Positions 43,146 to 54,700 of a stretch of 64,000 nucleotides of DNA are shown one piece after another. Under the pieces are notes generated by a model. The model had not been told where the DNA came from. It ran no database searches and saw only the letters and a list, made by a program, of their open reading frames with translations. Position 1 is the stretch's first letter; the number at the start of each line of letters is the position of its first letter. The DNA is taken from assembly GCA_041398825.1 (NCBI GenBank), contig JAWKTX010000013.1:1-64000 (forward strand), read 5' to 3'. A program made the position numbers and the translations under genes. This stretch comes from Planctomycetaceae bacterium. GTDB taxonomy: Bacteria > Planctomycetota > Planctomycetia > Planctomycetales > Planctomycetaceae.

Positions 43146-44336
43146 TTAGCAGCACGGTTCATCCATGTTGTCGCAATTCGAATTTGATTCCACGGTTGCT
43201 CGATAGTCTGCGCCTTTTGTTTCGGATGCTGTTCTGAGTTTCTGGCGTTTACAGTCGTACGGCGCTGCGTCTTCTGTGCGAATACTGATTCGTGGTTCAA
43301 CGGGTTCGAAGAGTCCATTGTAGGGAGCACGCTGAAGCAGCTGGAATGTTTTGTCGCAAACTGCCATTCGCTGGCCCCGCACGTAAACATGGCCGTCATC
43401 ATCTTCCACCCGACGAAACGGACCCTTATAAATCACCGCCTGGTTGCGTTCCAGACAGGGCCCCTGTTTGCCCTTCCACGCGACAACAGTGATGGACCGG
43501 AATTCGATGCCTTCGACGGTTTGCCAGGGTTCCGTCTGGCGCTTCGCAATGGAGATGCCATGGAAGCCTGCATCGGCAAACGCCTGAAGAAACAGGTCTT
43601 CCCGGAATGCTCCGGACAGGCACCCTGACCACAGATATCCATCCTTCTGCATGTGATCAGGGACAATTTCGTCGCTGACAATATCGCTGATCACTGCCCG
43701 TCCGCCACGTTTGAGGACGCGAAAAATTTCTCTGAATAGCTGATGACGGTCCTGCTGTCGTACCAGGTTCAGAACGCAATTTGAAACGACGCAGTCGGCG
43801 GAATCACTGGCAATCAGCGGTTGTTCTGTTCGAAGTTGTTCTTCCTGAGTGCGCTGATTCAGCCAGGCGGCCGAACTGTTGACAGGCTGATGCTGAAGTC
43901 GCTCATTCAGCAATTGAAGGTCGAGTTGCAGATCCTGGATCATTCCGTAGCGGAAGTCGACGTTGGAATAGCCAATCTCCTCTGCAATCTGATGCTGATA
44001 TTTGCGAGCGAGTTCCAGCATATCGCTGTTACAGTCTACACCAATCACGCGCCCCCCGGGGCCAACGACCTGTGACATGATGTAGCAAAGTTTGCCGGCA
44101 CCTGAACCCAGATCGATAACGGTGTCACCCGCGTCGACCCAGACACTTGGATCGCCGCATCCATAGTCCTTGTCGATGATCTCCTGCGGTATCACTTCCA
44201 GATATTGTCCGGAATACTGAATCGGACAGCACAGTTGCGGCTCCACTTTTCTTGAGGCAGCTGCGTACCGCTCATACACGGCCGCTTCGGGGGGTGAATT
44301 CGACGCGGGCAAAGATTCCTGCATGCTGACTTCCAT
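43146..44336 (-). CDS. arsM: ArsM-like SAM-dependent methyltransferase
   Basis: 396 residues. Rossmann motif DTVIDLGSGAGKLCYIM with VIGVDCNSDML, and SNCVLNLV, as in arsenite methyltransferases. Arsenic-type cysteines are CLSGAF near residue 235 and a C-terminal CC. The C-terminal third (YKGPFRRVEDDDGHVYVRGQRMAVCDKTF) is the extra domain found in ArsM-like proteins that accompany ArsS. It would methylate As(III) stepwise before ArsS acts. Start at 44336 or, with GGAAG just upstream, at the internal ATG 44324. Confidence 0.82.
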   Translation of the reverse strand: MEVSMQESLPASNSPPEAAVYERYAAASRKVEPQLCCPIQYSGQYLEVIPQEIIDKDYGCGDPSVWVDAGDTVIDLGSGAGKLCYIMSQVVGPGGRVIGVDCNSDMLELARKYQHQIAEEIGYSNVDFRYGMIQDLQLDLQLLNERLQHQPVNSSAAWLNQRTQEEQLRTEQPLIASDSADCVVSNCVLNLVRQQDRHQLFREIFRVLKRGGRAVISDIVSDEIVPDHMQKDGYLWSGCLSGAFREDLFLQAFADAGFHGISIAKRQTEPWQTVEGIEFRSITVVAWKGKQGPCLERNQAVIYKGPFRRVEDDDGHVYVRGQRMAVCDKTFQLLQRAPYNGLFEPVEPRISIRTEDAAPYDCKRQKLRTASETKGADYRATVESNSNCDNMDEPCC

Positions 44337-44586
44337 TGCTGATGACCCATGCTGAACACCTGGGCAAATGTGAGTTCAGTGATCAGGATAGGAAACGTCT
44401 TCCTGCTGGGAAAGCAGGCGGGCATCATTCACGCAGATCTTTATCGGCAGGGATCCGGCTGATTACCGTCGCGAAAGCACGCCATTCCCGCGCGAAACAG
44501 CAGCTTGCCACGAAAGGATGCGGGTTCTGTTCCGACGTGATTTGCTCGATGGTGTCTGCGCAGGCTTCAGGATGGTGACGCGTTTA

Positions 44587-47376
44587 TCAGGGTAATACGG
44601 TTTCGGCCCGGGCATTTCCTGACAATTGAGTATTGTTTAGTCGATGACATAAAGCGGCGAATCGTTCGTCGTCCCTGACTGGATACAAATCAGGTTGCTT
44701 TTCGATCAGAAACGAATCCTGAAGTCCATCAGCGACGGCTTTGTTTAAAGCGGCGATTGCGGCATCCAGCAATTCTGTCCTGGCATCGTCATCGGCATAC
44801 CGATACAGTTGGGCCAGTGCACGGGCAATGTCCAGATGCAGGTCGGCATCTTTGGCGTCGCCAGCGGACAACTCTTCGATCAGGGCCTGAGCTGCCATGG
44901 CATTGCCCATTCGGGCTTCTGTCAGCATCAGGTTGACACTGTTGTTTTTGTCATCACTGACAGCCAGCATTTCTGATCTGACAACACGAGAGCGTTCCAG
45001 CAGCACGGTCGCTTCGTCTGTCTGGTTTTGCAGATCTCTGGCGGTAGCCAGATAGTACAAACCATGCCCAAAGCTGCGTTTGTAGTCCGCATTCTTCGGA
45101 TCGGCTTCGTAGAGCGTTTCGCTGAGCAGCAGAGATTCTGCCATCGCGGCGGCACCCTGATCCACCCTGCCCACCCGCACCATATACTGACCAAAATTCC
45201 TTAAATGCCGCGCGAGCTGGTCTTTTGCATTTAAATCATCGGGATTGTCCTCAACTGAAGTTCTTCGATCTTCAATCACAGCCAGATACACGGGGACGGC
45301 CTGTTCTGCTTTACCCAGCGTGCACAAAATATTTGCCTGGCTGGAACGAGCAATATCGCTGCTCTGACTAAAGAACTGTCGAATCAGGGGGATTCGGTTG
45401 GCTGGCTGTTGTTTCACCCAGTCGGCGTCATTCTGGATGTCATCAAGAATGGCCTGACACACATCGCCGGCCTCCGAAAAATACTCAGAGGCCTGATCCA
45501 GTTGCCCCAGCTTTTTGGCCCCGCTCCCCAGTTCACGCAGCGTTCCCTGCAATGGGACTGCAACTTCGAATTTTACCGGGCCGGGAACCGTCGCGGTGGG
45601 GTCGGACAGGGGGTGGGCGATAATGTCACGCAGTTCGGCGAGTGCTTCCTGCAGTAATTTTTCCTTGCTGGCTGGATCACCCGTCACGCGTTCTCGTAGT
45701 GGAGCCCATTCGAGACAGATCATCGCAAGATTGTAGCGGGTGGCATCAATTCGGCCCTTTTCAAGAATTCGCTGCTGTGCCACTTCGTAGATTTTTTCGA
45801 ATGTTACATTCGCTTCTTCCAGCTTATCGAGACTTAGCCAGGCTTTGGCAATTTTGAAACGAATCGTCATCAGCGTCGGAATTGCCTCCCCCCTGATGCC
45901 GCCTACGAGCGCCAGATCCAGTTCATTACAACGCTTTTCGACCATTTTCAGCAGATCGATTCGAAGCTCCGTGGTTCCTGCTTCCTTCGCGATGCGGTCA
46001 TCAACTTCGGTGATGATCAGCTGAATATTTTCCAAAGCTTTCTTTGCCTGTGATTCGGCCAGTTGCTGATTCTTTTCCGCCTGCAATTGGGCTTCGTGAG
46101 CCAACAATCGCTGCCGTTCAGCTTCCTGCTGTTCTTTGATCGCATTTTCTTCGTTGGCGATAGCGATTGCTCGCTGTTCTTCGGCAATCCTGCGTTGGTT
46201 TTCGGCTTCCTGCTGCTGTTCAATGGCTTTCTGTTCGTTGGCAACGGCGATCGTCCGTTGTTCTTCTGCAATACCACGCTGGGTGTTGGCGTTATCGCGT
46301 TCTTCCTGCGCGTTGTCGCGTTCTGTGGCGATGATGGCGGCCTGCGCCGAAGTGGTCGACCACGCCCACGTGGAAATCAGAGCGGTTGCCATCAGCAAAA
46401 CACCGGCCAGCATCGATGGAATTGCCACGGTTGGGTTTCGCCTGCACCAACGAACAGCGCGTTCCAGCTTGCTGATGGGGCGTGCCAGAATTGGTTCGCC
46501 ATTCAGGAATCGCTGCAGGTCGTCGGCCATTTCCTGGCAACTACCGTAACGCGCCGCCGCGTCTTTCTGCAGAGACTTCATGCAAATGGTTTCGAGGTCG
46601 ACAGGAACACTCGGCTGCATGTCTCTGGGAGTGACAGGATCGTTGTTGATCACCTGCATTACGGTTTCGATCGCACTATCGGTCAGAAACGGCGGTCGAC
46701 CGGTTAGCATCTGGTACAGGATGGCTCCCAGCGAATACAGATCAGACCGGGGAGTCACCGACGACAATTCTCCTCGGGCCTGTTCGGGGGGCATGTAGCT
46801 TGGACTGCCCATGACGGTCCCGTCACTGGTGTCGGTGGATCCCTCTGTATCTACTTTTTTGGCGAGGCCAAAGTCTGTGATTTTGAGGGAACCATCGGTT
46901 CCGATCAGTACGTTGGCGGGCTTCAGGTCCCGATGCAGGATATTGTTATTGTGCGCGTACTGCATGGTTTCGCACAGGCGATGCGCAATTTCGGCGGCCT
47001 GCCGCGGAGTTCGTGGCTGTCGCACCAGCTCTTTTTGCAGGTCTGTTCCGTCGACGAACTCCAGGGAAAAATACGGCAAATTCTGATGTTCACCGATGTC
47101 AAAGATCTGCACGATGCCGGGATGCTGCAGGTGAGCGACAGCGCGGGCTTCGGCCACAAAACGCTTGAGCGCGTCAGCACTGGAATACTTGCCGGCAAGG
47201 ATCATCTTTAAAGCGACAACACGATTCAGCTTGCGGTGGCGGGCTTTATACACCACGCCCATGCCGCCCCGACCCAGTTCGCTCAACACGATGTAGTCGC
47301 CAACGACTCGTGAATTCACCGCATGATGCCCGTCAGTTCCAGGGTCGATCGCCTCTGTCTCGAGGCCTCGGCGCAT
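44587..47376 (-). CDS. Serine/threonine protein kinase with transmembrane helix, coiled coil and TPR-like tail
   Basis: 929 residues. Kinase domain ~27-290: LGRGGMGVVYKARH, VALKMIL, HRDLKPANVL, TDFGLAKK, PSYMPPEQARGE and the APE-region helix. A membrane segment (TVAIPSMLAGVLLMATALIST, ~322-345) precedes a long coiled coil of repeated ERDNAQEERDNA/EEQRAIA heptads (~350-445), then alpha-helical TPR-like repeats to the end. The kinase faces the cytoplasm and the rest projects across the membrane. The N-terminal linker usual in these kinases is missing here and lies in the overlapping frame at 47333-47902. Confidence 0.9.
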   Translation of the reverse strand: MRRGLETEAIDPGTDGHHAVNSRVVGDYIVLSELGRGGMGVVYKARHRKLNRVVALKMILAGKYSSADALKRFVAEARAVAHLQHPGIVQIFDIGEHQNLPYFSLEFVDGTDLQKELVRQPRTPRQAAEIAHRLCETMQYAHNNNILHRDLKPANVLIGTDGSLKITDFGLAKKVDTEGSTDTSDGTVMGSPSYMPPEQARGELSSVTPRSDLYSLGAILYQMLTGRPPFLTDSAIETVMQVINNDPVTPRDMQPSVPVDLETICMKSLQKDAAARYGSCQEMADDLQRFLNGEPILARPISKLERAVRWCRRNPTVAIPSMLAGVLLMATALISTWAWSTTSAQAAIIATERDNAQEERDNANTQRGIAEEQRTIAVANEQKAIEQQQEAENQRRIAEEQRAIAIANEENAIKEQQEAERQRLLAHEAQLQAEKNQQLAESQAKKALENIQLIITEVDDRIAKEAGTTELRIDLLKMVEKRCNELDLALVGGIRGEAIPTLMTIRFKIAKAWLSLDKLEEANVTFEKIYEVAQQRILEKGRIDATRYNLAMICLEWAPLRERVTGDPASKEKLLQEALAELRDIIAHPLSDPTATVPGPVKFEVAVPLQGTLRELGSGAKKLGQLDQASEYFSEAGDVCQAILDDIQNDADWVKQQPANRIPLIRQFFSQSSDIARSSQANILCTLGKAEQAVPVYLAVIEDRRTSVEDNPDDLNAKDQLARHLRNFGQYMVRVGRVDQGAAAMAESLLLSETLYEADPKNADYKRSFGHGLYYLATARDLQNQTDEATVLLERSRVVRSEMLAVSDDKNNSVNLMLTEARMGNAMAAQALIEELSAGDAKDADLHLDIARALAQLYRYADDDARTELLDAAIAALNKAVADGLQDSFLIEKQPDLYPVRDDERFAALCHRLNNTQLSGNARAETVLP

Positions 47377-47902
47377 TGCCCTCCGTATTCGGCGTCGGAT
47401 TCTTCGGTGTTGCCGGGGCGATTGCCGACGGTGAAAGTGAAAATCCAGCGTCGGGGGCTGATGATGGTGCGATCAGCGTGTCCGCGGTGCCCGTCGATTC
47501 GGCAGGGCTCACTGCGGTTTGATGGAAAGCACTGGTTCTGGTGGCTGGATTATTCGATCCTGCCGGGGCAGATCCTGCATTTGTTCCTGCAGGCGGCATA
47601 CCGATCATCGTTTCCTGGACCTGAGCGGCAAGCCGCGGAGTCAGAGTATCCTCTTCGCCTTCCCCGCCGGCGGCTGATACCGTGTGAGGCGGATTGTGGC
47701 CGCCCATTCCTGCGGTCAAATCCTGATGTGTGTCATGGCCTTTCTGTGGCGTGGCTGCCAACGTATCTGATGCAATGAAGGTAGTTTCCGGATCAATGCT
47801 GTCCGACTTCTTTTGGCCATGCGGGTGATCGTGTTTGACGGTTTCGCTGGTGGTTTGGTCAGGGAGGTTGTTTTCGTCAGGAGAACCTGATGGTTTATTC
47901 AT
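47333..47902 (-). CDS. Out-of-frame N-terminal linker of the kinase, or small separate protein
   Basis: 189 residues from MNKPSGSPDENN. Low-complexity, Pro/Thr/Asp-rich sequence with DPETTFIASDTLAATP and EDTLTPRLAAQVQETMIG, a composition typical of the N-terminal extensions of planctomycete kinases. It overlaps the kinase start by 44 bp in another frame. The next frame at the overlap begins RGLETEAIDPG and runs into the kinase, so a one-base indel could separate an N-terminal extension from its kinase. Alternatively it is a small independent protein; I consider that less likely. Confidence 0.45.
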   Translation of the reverse strand: MNKPSGSPDENNLPDQTTSETVKHDHPHGQKKSDSIDPETTFIASDTLAATPQKGHDTHQDLTAGMGGHNPPHTVSAAGGEGEEDTLTPRLAAQVQETMIGMPPAGTNAGSAPAGSNNPATRTSAFHQTAVSPAESTGTADTLIAPSSAPDAGFSLSPSAIAPATPKNPTPNTEGNAPRPRDRGDRPWN

Positions 47903-47969
47903 GGCATCGAAGCTTTGAAAATACATTGCGAATCATGGAATCAACCTGATGCCCGGGATGTCCGCCTCA

Positions 47970-48686
47970 TCAACTCGTGGTGTTAGATTTTCGCCTTCGC
48001 CCTGCCCGAAGACTCGCCCATGAAATTCCCCCAATGAAAAGGGCTGCAAATGAGGTGGGCTCCGGGACGGCAGCAGTTGGGGACATCGTGATGTTGCCTC
48101 CGAAGGAGAGCGTTTCGTCGATTAGAATCAGATCCCCTGCATCGTCGTAAAATTCGAAGAATCCGTCCAGGAAATTCGGGGCGATTGTAAAGGTGTCGCC
48201 AAGGGCCAGAGATGGATCGGTTCCGGAAGGCAGACTGTGAGTGACATCGAGTTGAGCCAACAGTTTGCGAGTGGATCCCAGGACTGAATATCCATTGGCA
48301 CCCACGTTCAGGTCTGAACCTTCCAACTCCAGCGGAGAAGCACCCAACATATGAAGTGGATCGGCTTCACCCAGAAAGATGTAGTCAGCGTCTAATGTTT
48401 CTGACAGCAATTGCGGATCACTGAAGCTCAGGCTTCCAACATTGGCAGGATTGGCGACGATATCGAAATCAAAGCCAAATGCGGCGACATTCACCTCTCC
48501 ATCTTCGGAGTAGACCCAGACATCGACAGTTCCGGATCCACCGATTGTTAACGAGGTACTATCGACTTCCACAACGATGTCAGCGTGAAGAGTTTGGCCG
48601 CCGCCAGCCATGAGAGCGGAAACCATGGCAAAGGAAATACATAAGAGCTGGGATCGCATATTTCTATTCTTTTGTAAGTTGCTCAC
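47970..48686 (-). CDS. PEP-CTERM protein with cohesin-like domain
   Basis: 238 residues. The signal peptide (SQLLCISFAMVSALMAGGG) is followed by a cohesin-like beta-sandwich (IVVEVDSTSLTIGGSGTVDVWVYSED; AFGFDFDIVANP) and the sorting tail VPEPTSFAALFIGGISWASL with a basic GRRRKS end. The tail should be cut by an exosortase. The start is at 48686 or the ATG at 48659. It lies between the giant gene and the kinase on the same strand; the giant protein ends in a dockerin-like module that could in principle engage a cohesin-like domain. Confidence 0.85.
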   Translation of the reverse strand: MSNLQKNRNMRSQLLCISFAMVSALMAGGGQTLHADIVVEVDSTSLTIGGSGTVDVWVYSEDGEVNVAAFGFDFDIVANPANVGSLSFSDPQLLSETLDADYIFLGEADPLHMLGASPLELEGSDLNVGANGYSVLGSTRKLLAQLDVTHSLPSGTDPSLALGDTFTIAPNFLDGFFEFYDDAGDLILIDETLSFGGNITMSPTAAVPEPTSFAALFIGGISWASLRAGRRRKSNTTS

Positions 48687-48757
48687 GTTTGTTGATAGTC
48701 AGGGGAATTGATTCGGGGCAGGACCACTGGTGTGTGACTGCAAGCCCGAAGAACGAA

Positions 48758-51700
48758 TTAATCGTCCAGATAATCGAACAGATCTTCCTTCAGACGCACG
48801 CCGACGTTACGCGTGGCAAACAATCGATCGGAGATGGCAACTCGCTGATCGCCATCGATGTCACCATCCAGATTGGCACCTCGCTGCCCATACTGGCTGT
48901 TCACGACAGCCTGATCCAGACTGTCGACAATGCCACTGCCATCCGCATCGCCAAAGACGCGGAAGAATTCGAAGTGCTGGTCGTCCCAGTTGCCGTCGTC
49001 GTCAGAATCGATGCTGATGCGATAGAAACCGTTTCCGCTGGCGGATCGACGATCGCCTCCAACTCCCTGAGCTCCGAAGTCCAGGGTAATGGACGGACCG
49101 TTAACGGATGCTGTTCCCGCTGGTACAACAACGCCGGTGCCAACCGCCACAGATTCAGCGTCGAGGTTGAATCGTTCCAGACGCAGGCGATTGTTATCGA
49201 GCAGGCTTTGCAGACCGGCGGCGTTACTGAAGGTGATATCCAGATAACGAATGAAGGATCGCTGGTTGGCTCCTCTTTGCACGTCGATACCGGTCGCCTG
49301 CAGTCCGGCCGGTTCGGCAAATATTCTCGTCAGCACGGAGTCGGCGGATTCCGGAGCGTCTTCTACGTTCTGGCGGGAGTCGATTCCGACGCTGTAAAAT
49401 CCATAGGTGTGTTGTTGTCCATCGACGATGCCCTGATAGGTCATCATCGCAACTCGTGTCCCATCACCTCGATCGGTGGTCGGCGATTCACCAACTAGCT
49501 GGGGAATACCGCCGTCGATTGAAACATAGAACTGAACGGTTTCCAGCATTCCGCCACCCAAATCGGTACCGGTAGCAGTGACTTCAATCAAACCTGAATC
49601 GGCGGCAGAAATCAGAGTGACGGCTGTTTCTGGTTTCTCCAGGTCACCCACAATGATGTGAGTATCCGGACCCAAAGGTTCGTCTTCCAGATTGCCGGCG
49701 TTGTCTTCAGCGACACTGCGGAACCAGTAGATGTGGTTGCTTTCGGCAGTGAATGTTGCCACCGGGCTGTCGGCGGCGATGGTTTGCCAGAATTCAAACG
49801 CTCCCTGGTCGACGGCTACGTAGATGTGGTAGCCGGCGACACCAGAGGCCTGATCGGAGGCGGTTTCCGGATCGTAACCATCCACCACGAAATCAAAAGT
49901 CAGCGCGGTTGCCTGCTGTGGTAGTTGCTGCACTTCGCTCACCGGAGCCGTCACATCAGACTGCGATCCACCCAGAATCACATCCGTTCCGCCGTTGCCC
50001 AGAATCACGTTTGTTCCGTCTGTCGACGTGGCATCGCGGAAGCCGTACATGATCAGCTGGTACCGTCCGATGTCTGTGTCATTCAGGCTGTCCAGAAATC
50101 GTCGTAGTACGTCCGGCTGATCCAGAATGTTATTGGGGTTCTCCGGGTTCAGTGGGCTGACAGGATTTGATGGAACCCCCAGGGGATCGCCGTCATATCG
50201 ATGGAAGGTGTCGACTTCGACGTAGTAGGTGCCGTCCGTCGGAATCAACAGGTCGAACAATGCCGAATCTGTCGGTTCGAGGGTATCATCATTGACCGCC
50301 AGACCGCCGTAGTAAGGAAGCAGTTGACCGCTGGAGTCGTAGACACGCAGGATGGAATCCACGAAGTTGTTCGGCTGGTTTCCAAAGACGGAAACAGACA
50401 TCAGTTCCAGAGTGAAGACGTCGCCAGCCTGAGCCGTAAACTGATAAAAGTCACTTTCGCTCACCTGCCCGCCTGCACCATCGGACACCAGCTCAATTTC
50501 ACCATGGATCGCCTGATATACCGCAGAAAAACGGTCGCCTGAATTGATGCCGCGAGTCAGCGTATTCGGCAGATTCAGCCGGCTGAATTCAACTGGCTGA
50601 GCTGTCGCGATATCGGCTTTGGAAGTGGTGCTTTCCGTTGTGTGGATATCGGCTGGTTCTGACATGGCTGCCACCAGCTTGATGACTTCCCGTTCGCCGA
50701 AGAATAAATCTTTCAGGTCATCAAATCGAGTTGAACCAACCGACGCCGGCGAACTGGAGATATGATCGAACGTTTCCAGAGCACTGACCGGACCCGTGTA
50801 ATCGGGCTTGAAACGATCGCTCCCTGTGGCAATGTTGACTCCAAAACCAATCGGACCAAACGCGTCCTGATGTCGCAGTCCTAGCAGGTGGCCAAGTTCG
50901 TGAGCAATGATTTTTGACGTGAGCTGCACAAAGCTGGCACTGGATCCCGCTGGTTTGGCCGATCCCACAGGGTCGGTGGCCAGAAGCTGCTGCGGTGACT
51001 CTGTGTCGCTGTGAGAACCATACGACGCATGATCATCGATCGGAATAGCGTCCAGACTGGATACGATGCCACCCAGCAAGCCGTTCACCTGGACCACAGC
51101 CGTGCCGCCCAGATTTGTGTTGCCCAAATCAATCTCACTGGCCAGACCACCAGGTCGACCCGAATCTGGTGTTTGGTTGATAAAGATCGTCGCATATTCG
51201 GATGCTGAAATGTCAGCTGCGTCTGTTGTGAAGTACACATCGAACCATGGATTGGATGGATCCGGGCCGTGATAGACTTCACTCAGTCGATTCAGAATGC
51301 TCTGTCGTTCTGACGGCGTGTAGACATGCTCGCCGGTATCTGTGTACGAATCAAAATCAAGCAGTACCCACTGGACGTCGTTGCGGCGAGCTGCTTCCGG
51401 AGCGGAAAAATCGGCCTGGTAGTCGGCTCCGCTTAACAGATTGTCTCTGGCGTTTCCGGAAATCGTATCTCCAAAGCGAGTGCCAATTACGTTTTCAATT
51501 CCCAGTCCATCGCTCAGCTGGAACGTCATTCCGCCAAACGATTGTGAAGTTGTCAGACCAAGGTCCAGATTCAGGGCACCGCCGGTAAACGCGGAAAAGT
51601 CCAGTGTGTCGCTGCTGTTGTCTGCGACGGAATCAAAGGATTCGATCACAGACACTGCGGTCAGCCGATCGCCTACAAAGACAAAGGTGTCGTCACCGAT

Positions 51701-54700
51701 TCCGCCGTTGGCGATGATGTTCCCAGCGCCGGCCAGCAGCAGGCTGTCATTCTGGTCGCCGGTGTTGACTTCGCCGGTGTTAAAGTCGCCGAGGATCGCC
51801 ACAAAGTCGCGCCCCGCACCCACATCAACCGTCAGCGCTTGGCCGCTGGTATAGATCTCAACCGAATCCTGACCATCCAGACCGGTGATCAAAACGGATG
51901 CCACTGAAACGTCTGCAATCCAAACACCATTTTGCCCCCTGCCCAGATCCGCCACGATGGAAGCGGCCTGACCGCCCCGACTGATCAGCGTATCGTTGCC
52001 ATCGTCGCCAGTGAACGCGATGCCCCCCGTCAGCTTTGCGGTGTTGGTAAAGCTGTCATTGCCTGTTCCGCCACTGACCATGAGTGTAGCCACGAAGCCA
52101 TGGCTTCGAATATCGTCGTCACCGGCACCTCCATTGATCGTCAGTTCAGTCACCTGAACGGCGTAGCTTTCGAACGAATCGTCACCGTCTCCACCGTTAA
52201 AGGCGATAAAGCCCAGGTTTCTGCCTTTGACGAACAAGCTGTCACGGCCGTCTTCTCCTGACAGAGTGACGCCGGTGACGCTGTCACCATCGATCACAAA
52301 GGTTTCATTGCCGGTTCCGCCCAGGATGGTGGACGATGTCAGACGCCTGCCGCTGCTCTGGAACGCGTCGTCGCCGGCTTGCCCTTCGAATTGCAGCTGC
52401 GACACATCGTTGCCGTCGTTGAATACGACATCATTGCCAGCACCGCCCAGGATGGTAATGCCCACCACCAGGGAACCCGTGTTCTGAAATCCGTCGTCGC
52501 CATCGCCGCCGCCGAAGGTGATATCAGAAACATCGTCGGCAGCGTTCAAGAATCGATCATCGCCGCCAGCCCCGGTCAGCATAATTTCGCTGGCACTGGT
52601 GCCACCCACCAAATTCAGCAGCGTGTCCGCATCGTCGCCGCCAATCAAGTGAAAGCGTGTCAGGCCTGCTCCCTGATTGCGAAACACGTTCAGGCCGTTG
52701 CCTGCGTCAAACGTAATATCAGCCACGGACTGACCAAAGTTCTCAAATCGATCTGCATCGTCGTTGCCTGTAAACGTCGACCCGGCTAGCCGGTTGCCAA
52801 GGTTAACAAACAGGTCATCTCCGATACCTCCGAAGTAGTTCAATGCAGAAACGTCGTTACCTGTGTTCACCAGAAGGTCAACACCGCCGCCTGCATCGAA
52901 TAAAACGCCGGTCAGCCCGAGGCCTTTGTTTTCAAAAATGTCGTCACCAATACCACCCAGAAACGTCAGGTTTGAAATCCCATCGCTGGCGTTTACGAAC
53001 ACATCGTTTTCCGATCCACCATCAAACAAGATCGATTCGTAACCCGACGCATAGTTATGCAGAACATCAACGCCCGCTCGCCCGTAGAATTCAACGGTGG
53101 AATCGCTGGCTGCCGTACCTGAACCTCGCAGTATCAGAATGTCGTCGCCCGATTCTGTTTCGCCATCTCCTGTAAAGCTGATGGCTCGCACGGCAACGCC
53201 CGAATTCAGCAGCACGTCATGACCGCTGCCGCCATCAAACGAAATGAAGTCGATGTCGCTGCCCGAGTTAATCACAGCATCATTGCCATCTCCGCCGGTG
53301 ATGGTTAACTTTGTGACTTGCTGGCCGGAATTCTGGAACACATCGCTGCCGGCTGCACCATCAAATTCAATCAGGCCAATCAGGCTGCCTGTGTTCACAA
53401 ACAGGTCGTCGCCGTCTCGTGAAGGATCGGCCAACGGATTAGTCGCCGAACCGCCGCCATAGAAGGTCAGCGTTGCGATCGAATCCTGAATATTCAGCAG
53501 CCGGTCGTCGTCCGCTCCGCCGGTAAATGTCAGGCTGGTGACTACGCCGCGATTGACCAGCAGGTCCGAACCATCGTCACCGCCAAAACTCAGCGTTCCG
53601 ATACTGCCGCCGACGTTTTGCAGCACGTCATCGTCGGCACCGCCGGAAAACGTGAGCGTGGTAATGCTGGCCGAATTGAATAGGACGTCCGATCCATCGT
53701 CGCCCCCAAAATTCAGCGACGTGATCGTTCCCGCACGGTGGATCAGCACATCGTCATCGGCCCCACCCGTAAAGATCAACGACGCAATGGTGCCCTGGTT
53801 CAGAAGATTGTCGGCTCCGTCGTCGCCACCAAAATTCAGAGTGGACGAAATGGTTCCGCTGTTCACCAGCAGATCATCGTCGGCCCCACCGTTGAATGTC
53901 AGAGCAGCGATTGTGCCTGAATTGCTCAGCACATCGAATCCATCATCGCCGCCAAAATTCAGCGTCGTGGAGATGGTGCCGGTGTTCTGCAGGACGTCGT
54001 CATCGGCCCCGCCGGTAAACACCAGCGATGCGATGGTGCCCGAATTCGACAACACGTCCAAACCATCATCGCCACCAAAGTTCAGGCTGCCAATGTTCAG
54101 CCCGCTGTTGATCAGCGTGTCTGATCCATCGTCGCCGCCGAAGTTCAGGGTAGTAATACCACTGGCCGTGTTGATCAGGACGTCATCGTCGGCTCCGCCG
54201 TCAAACGTCAGAGTAGTAACAGTGCCGTAATTCAGTAGCGTGTCAAAGCCGTCGTCACCGCCAAAGTTCAGCGTTCCGACAACCCCTGTGCCGCTTAGCA
54301 GAATGTCGTCGTCTCCGCCGAAGCTAAGTGTTGTCGACACGGGACCGTTGTTGATCAGTACGTCGTCGTCCGCACCACCGCCAAACGTCAACGTGCCAAT
54401 TTGGCTCAGGTTTACCAGCACGTCGGCGCCGTCGTCACCGCCGAAGTTCAGCGAAGTAATCGTGCCCGCACCACTCAGCAGAATGTCTCCGTCCCCACCA
54501 AAATTAAGAGATGTCGGCACCAGACCATTGTTGACCAAGATGTCATCATCCGCGCCGCCGTTAAAGGTCAGGCTGACGATGGTGCCGGTATTCAGTAGAG
54601 CATCCAGGCCATCGTCGCCACCAAAATTCAACGTGGTCGTGATAGAACCTGCATTCCGAAAAACATCATCATCGGCTCCGCCATTGAAGGTCAGTGAGGC

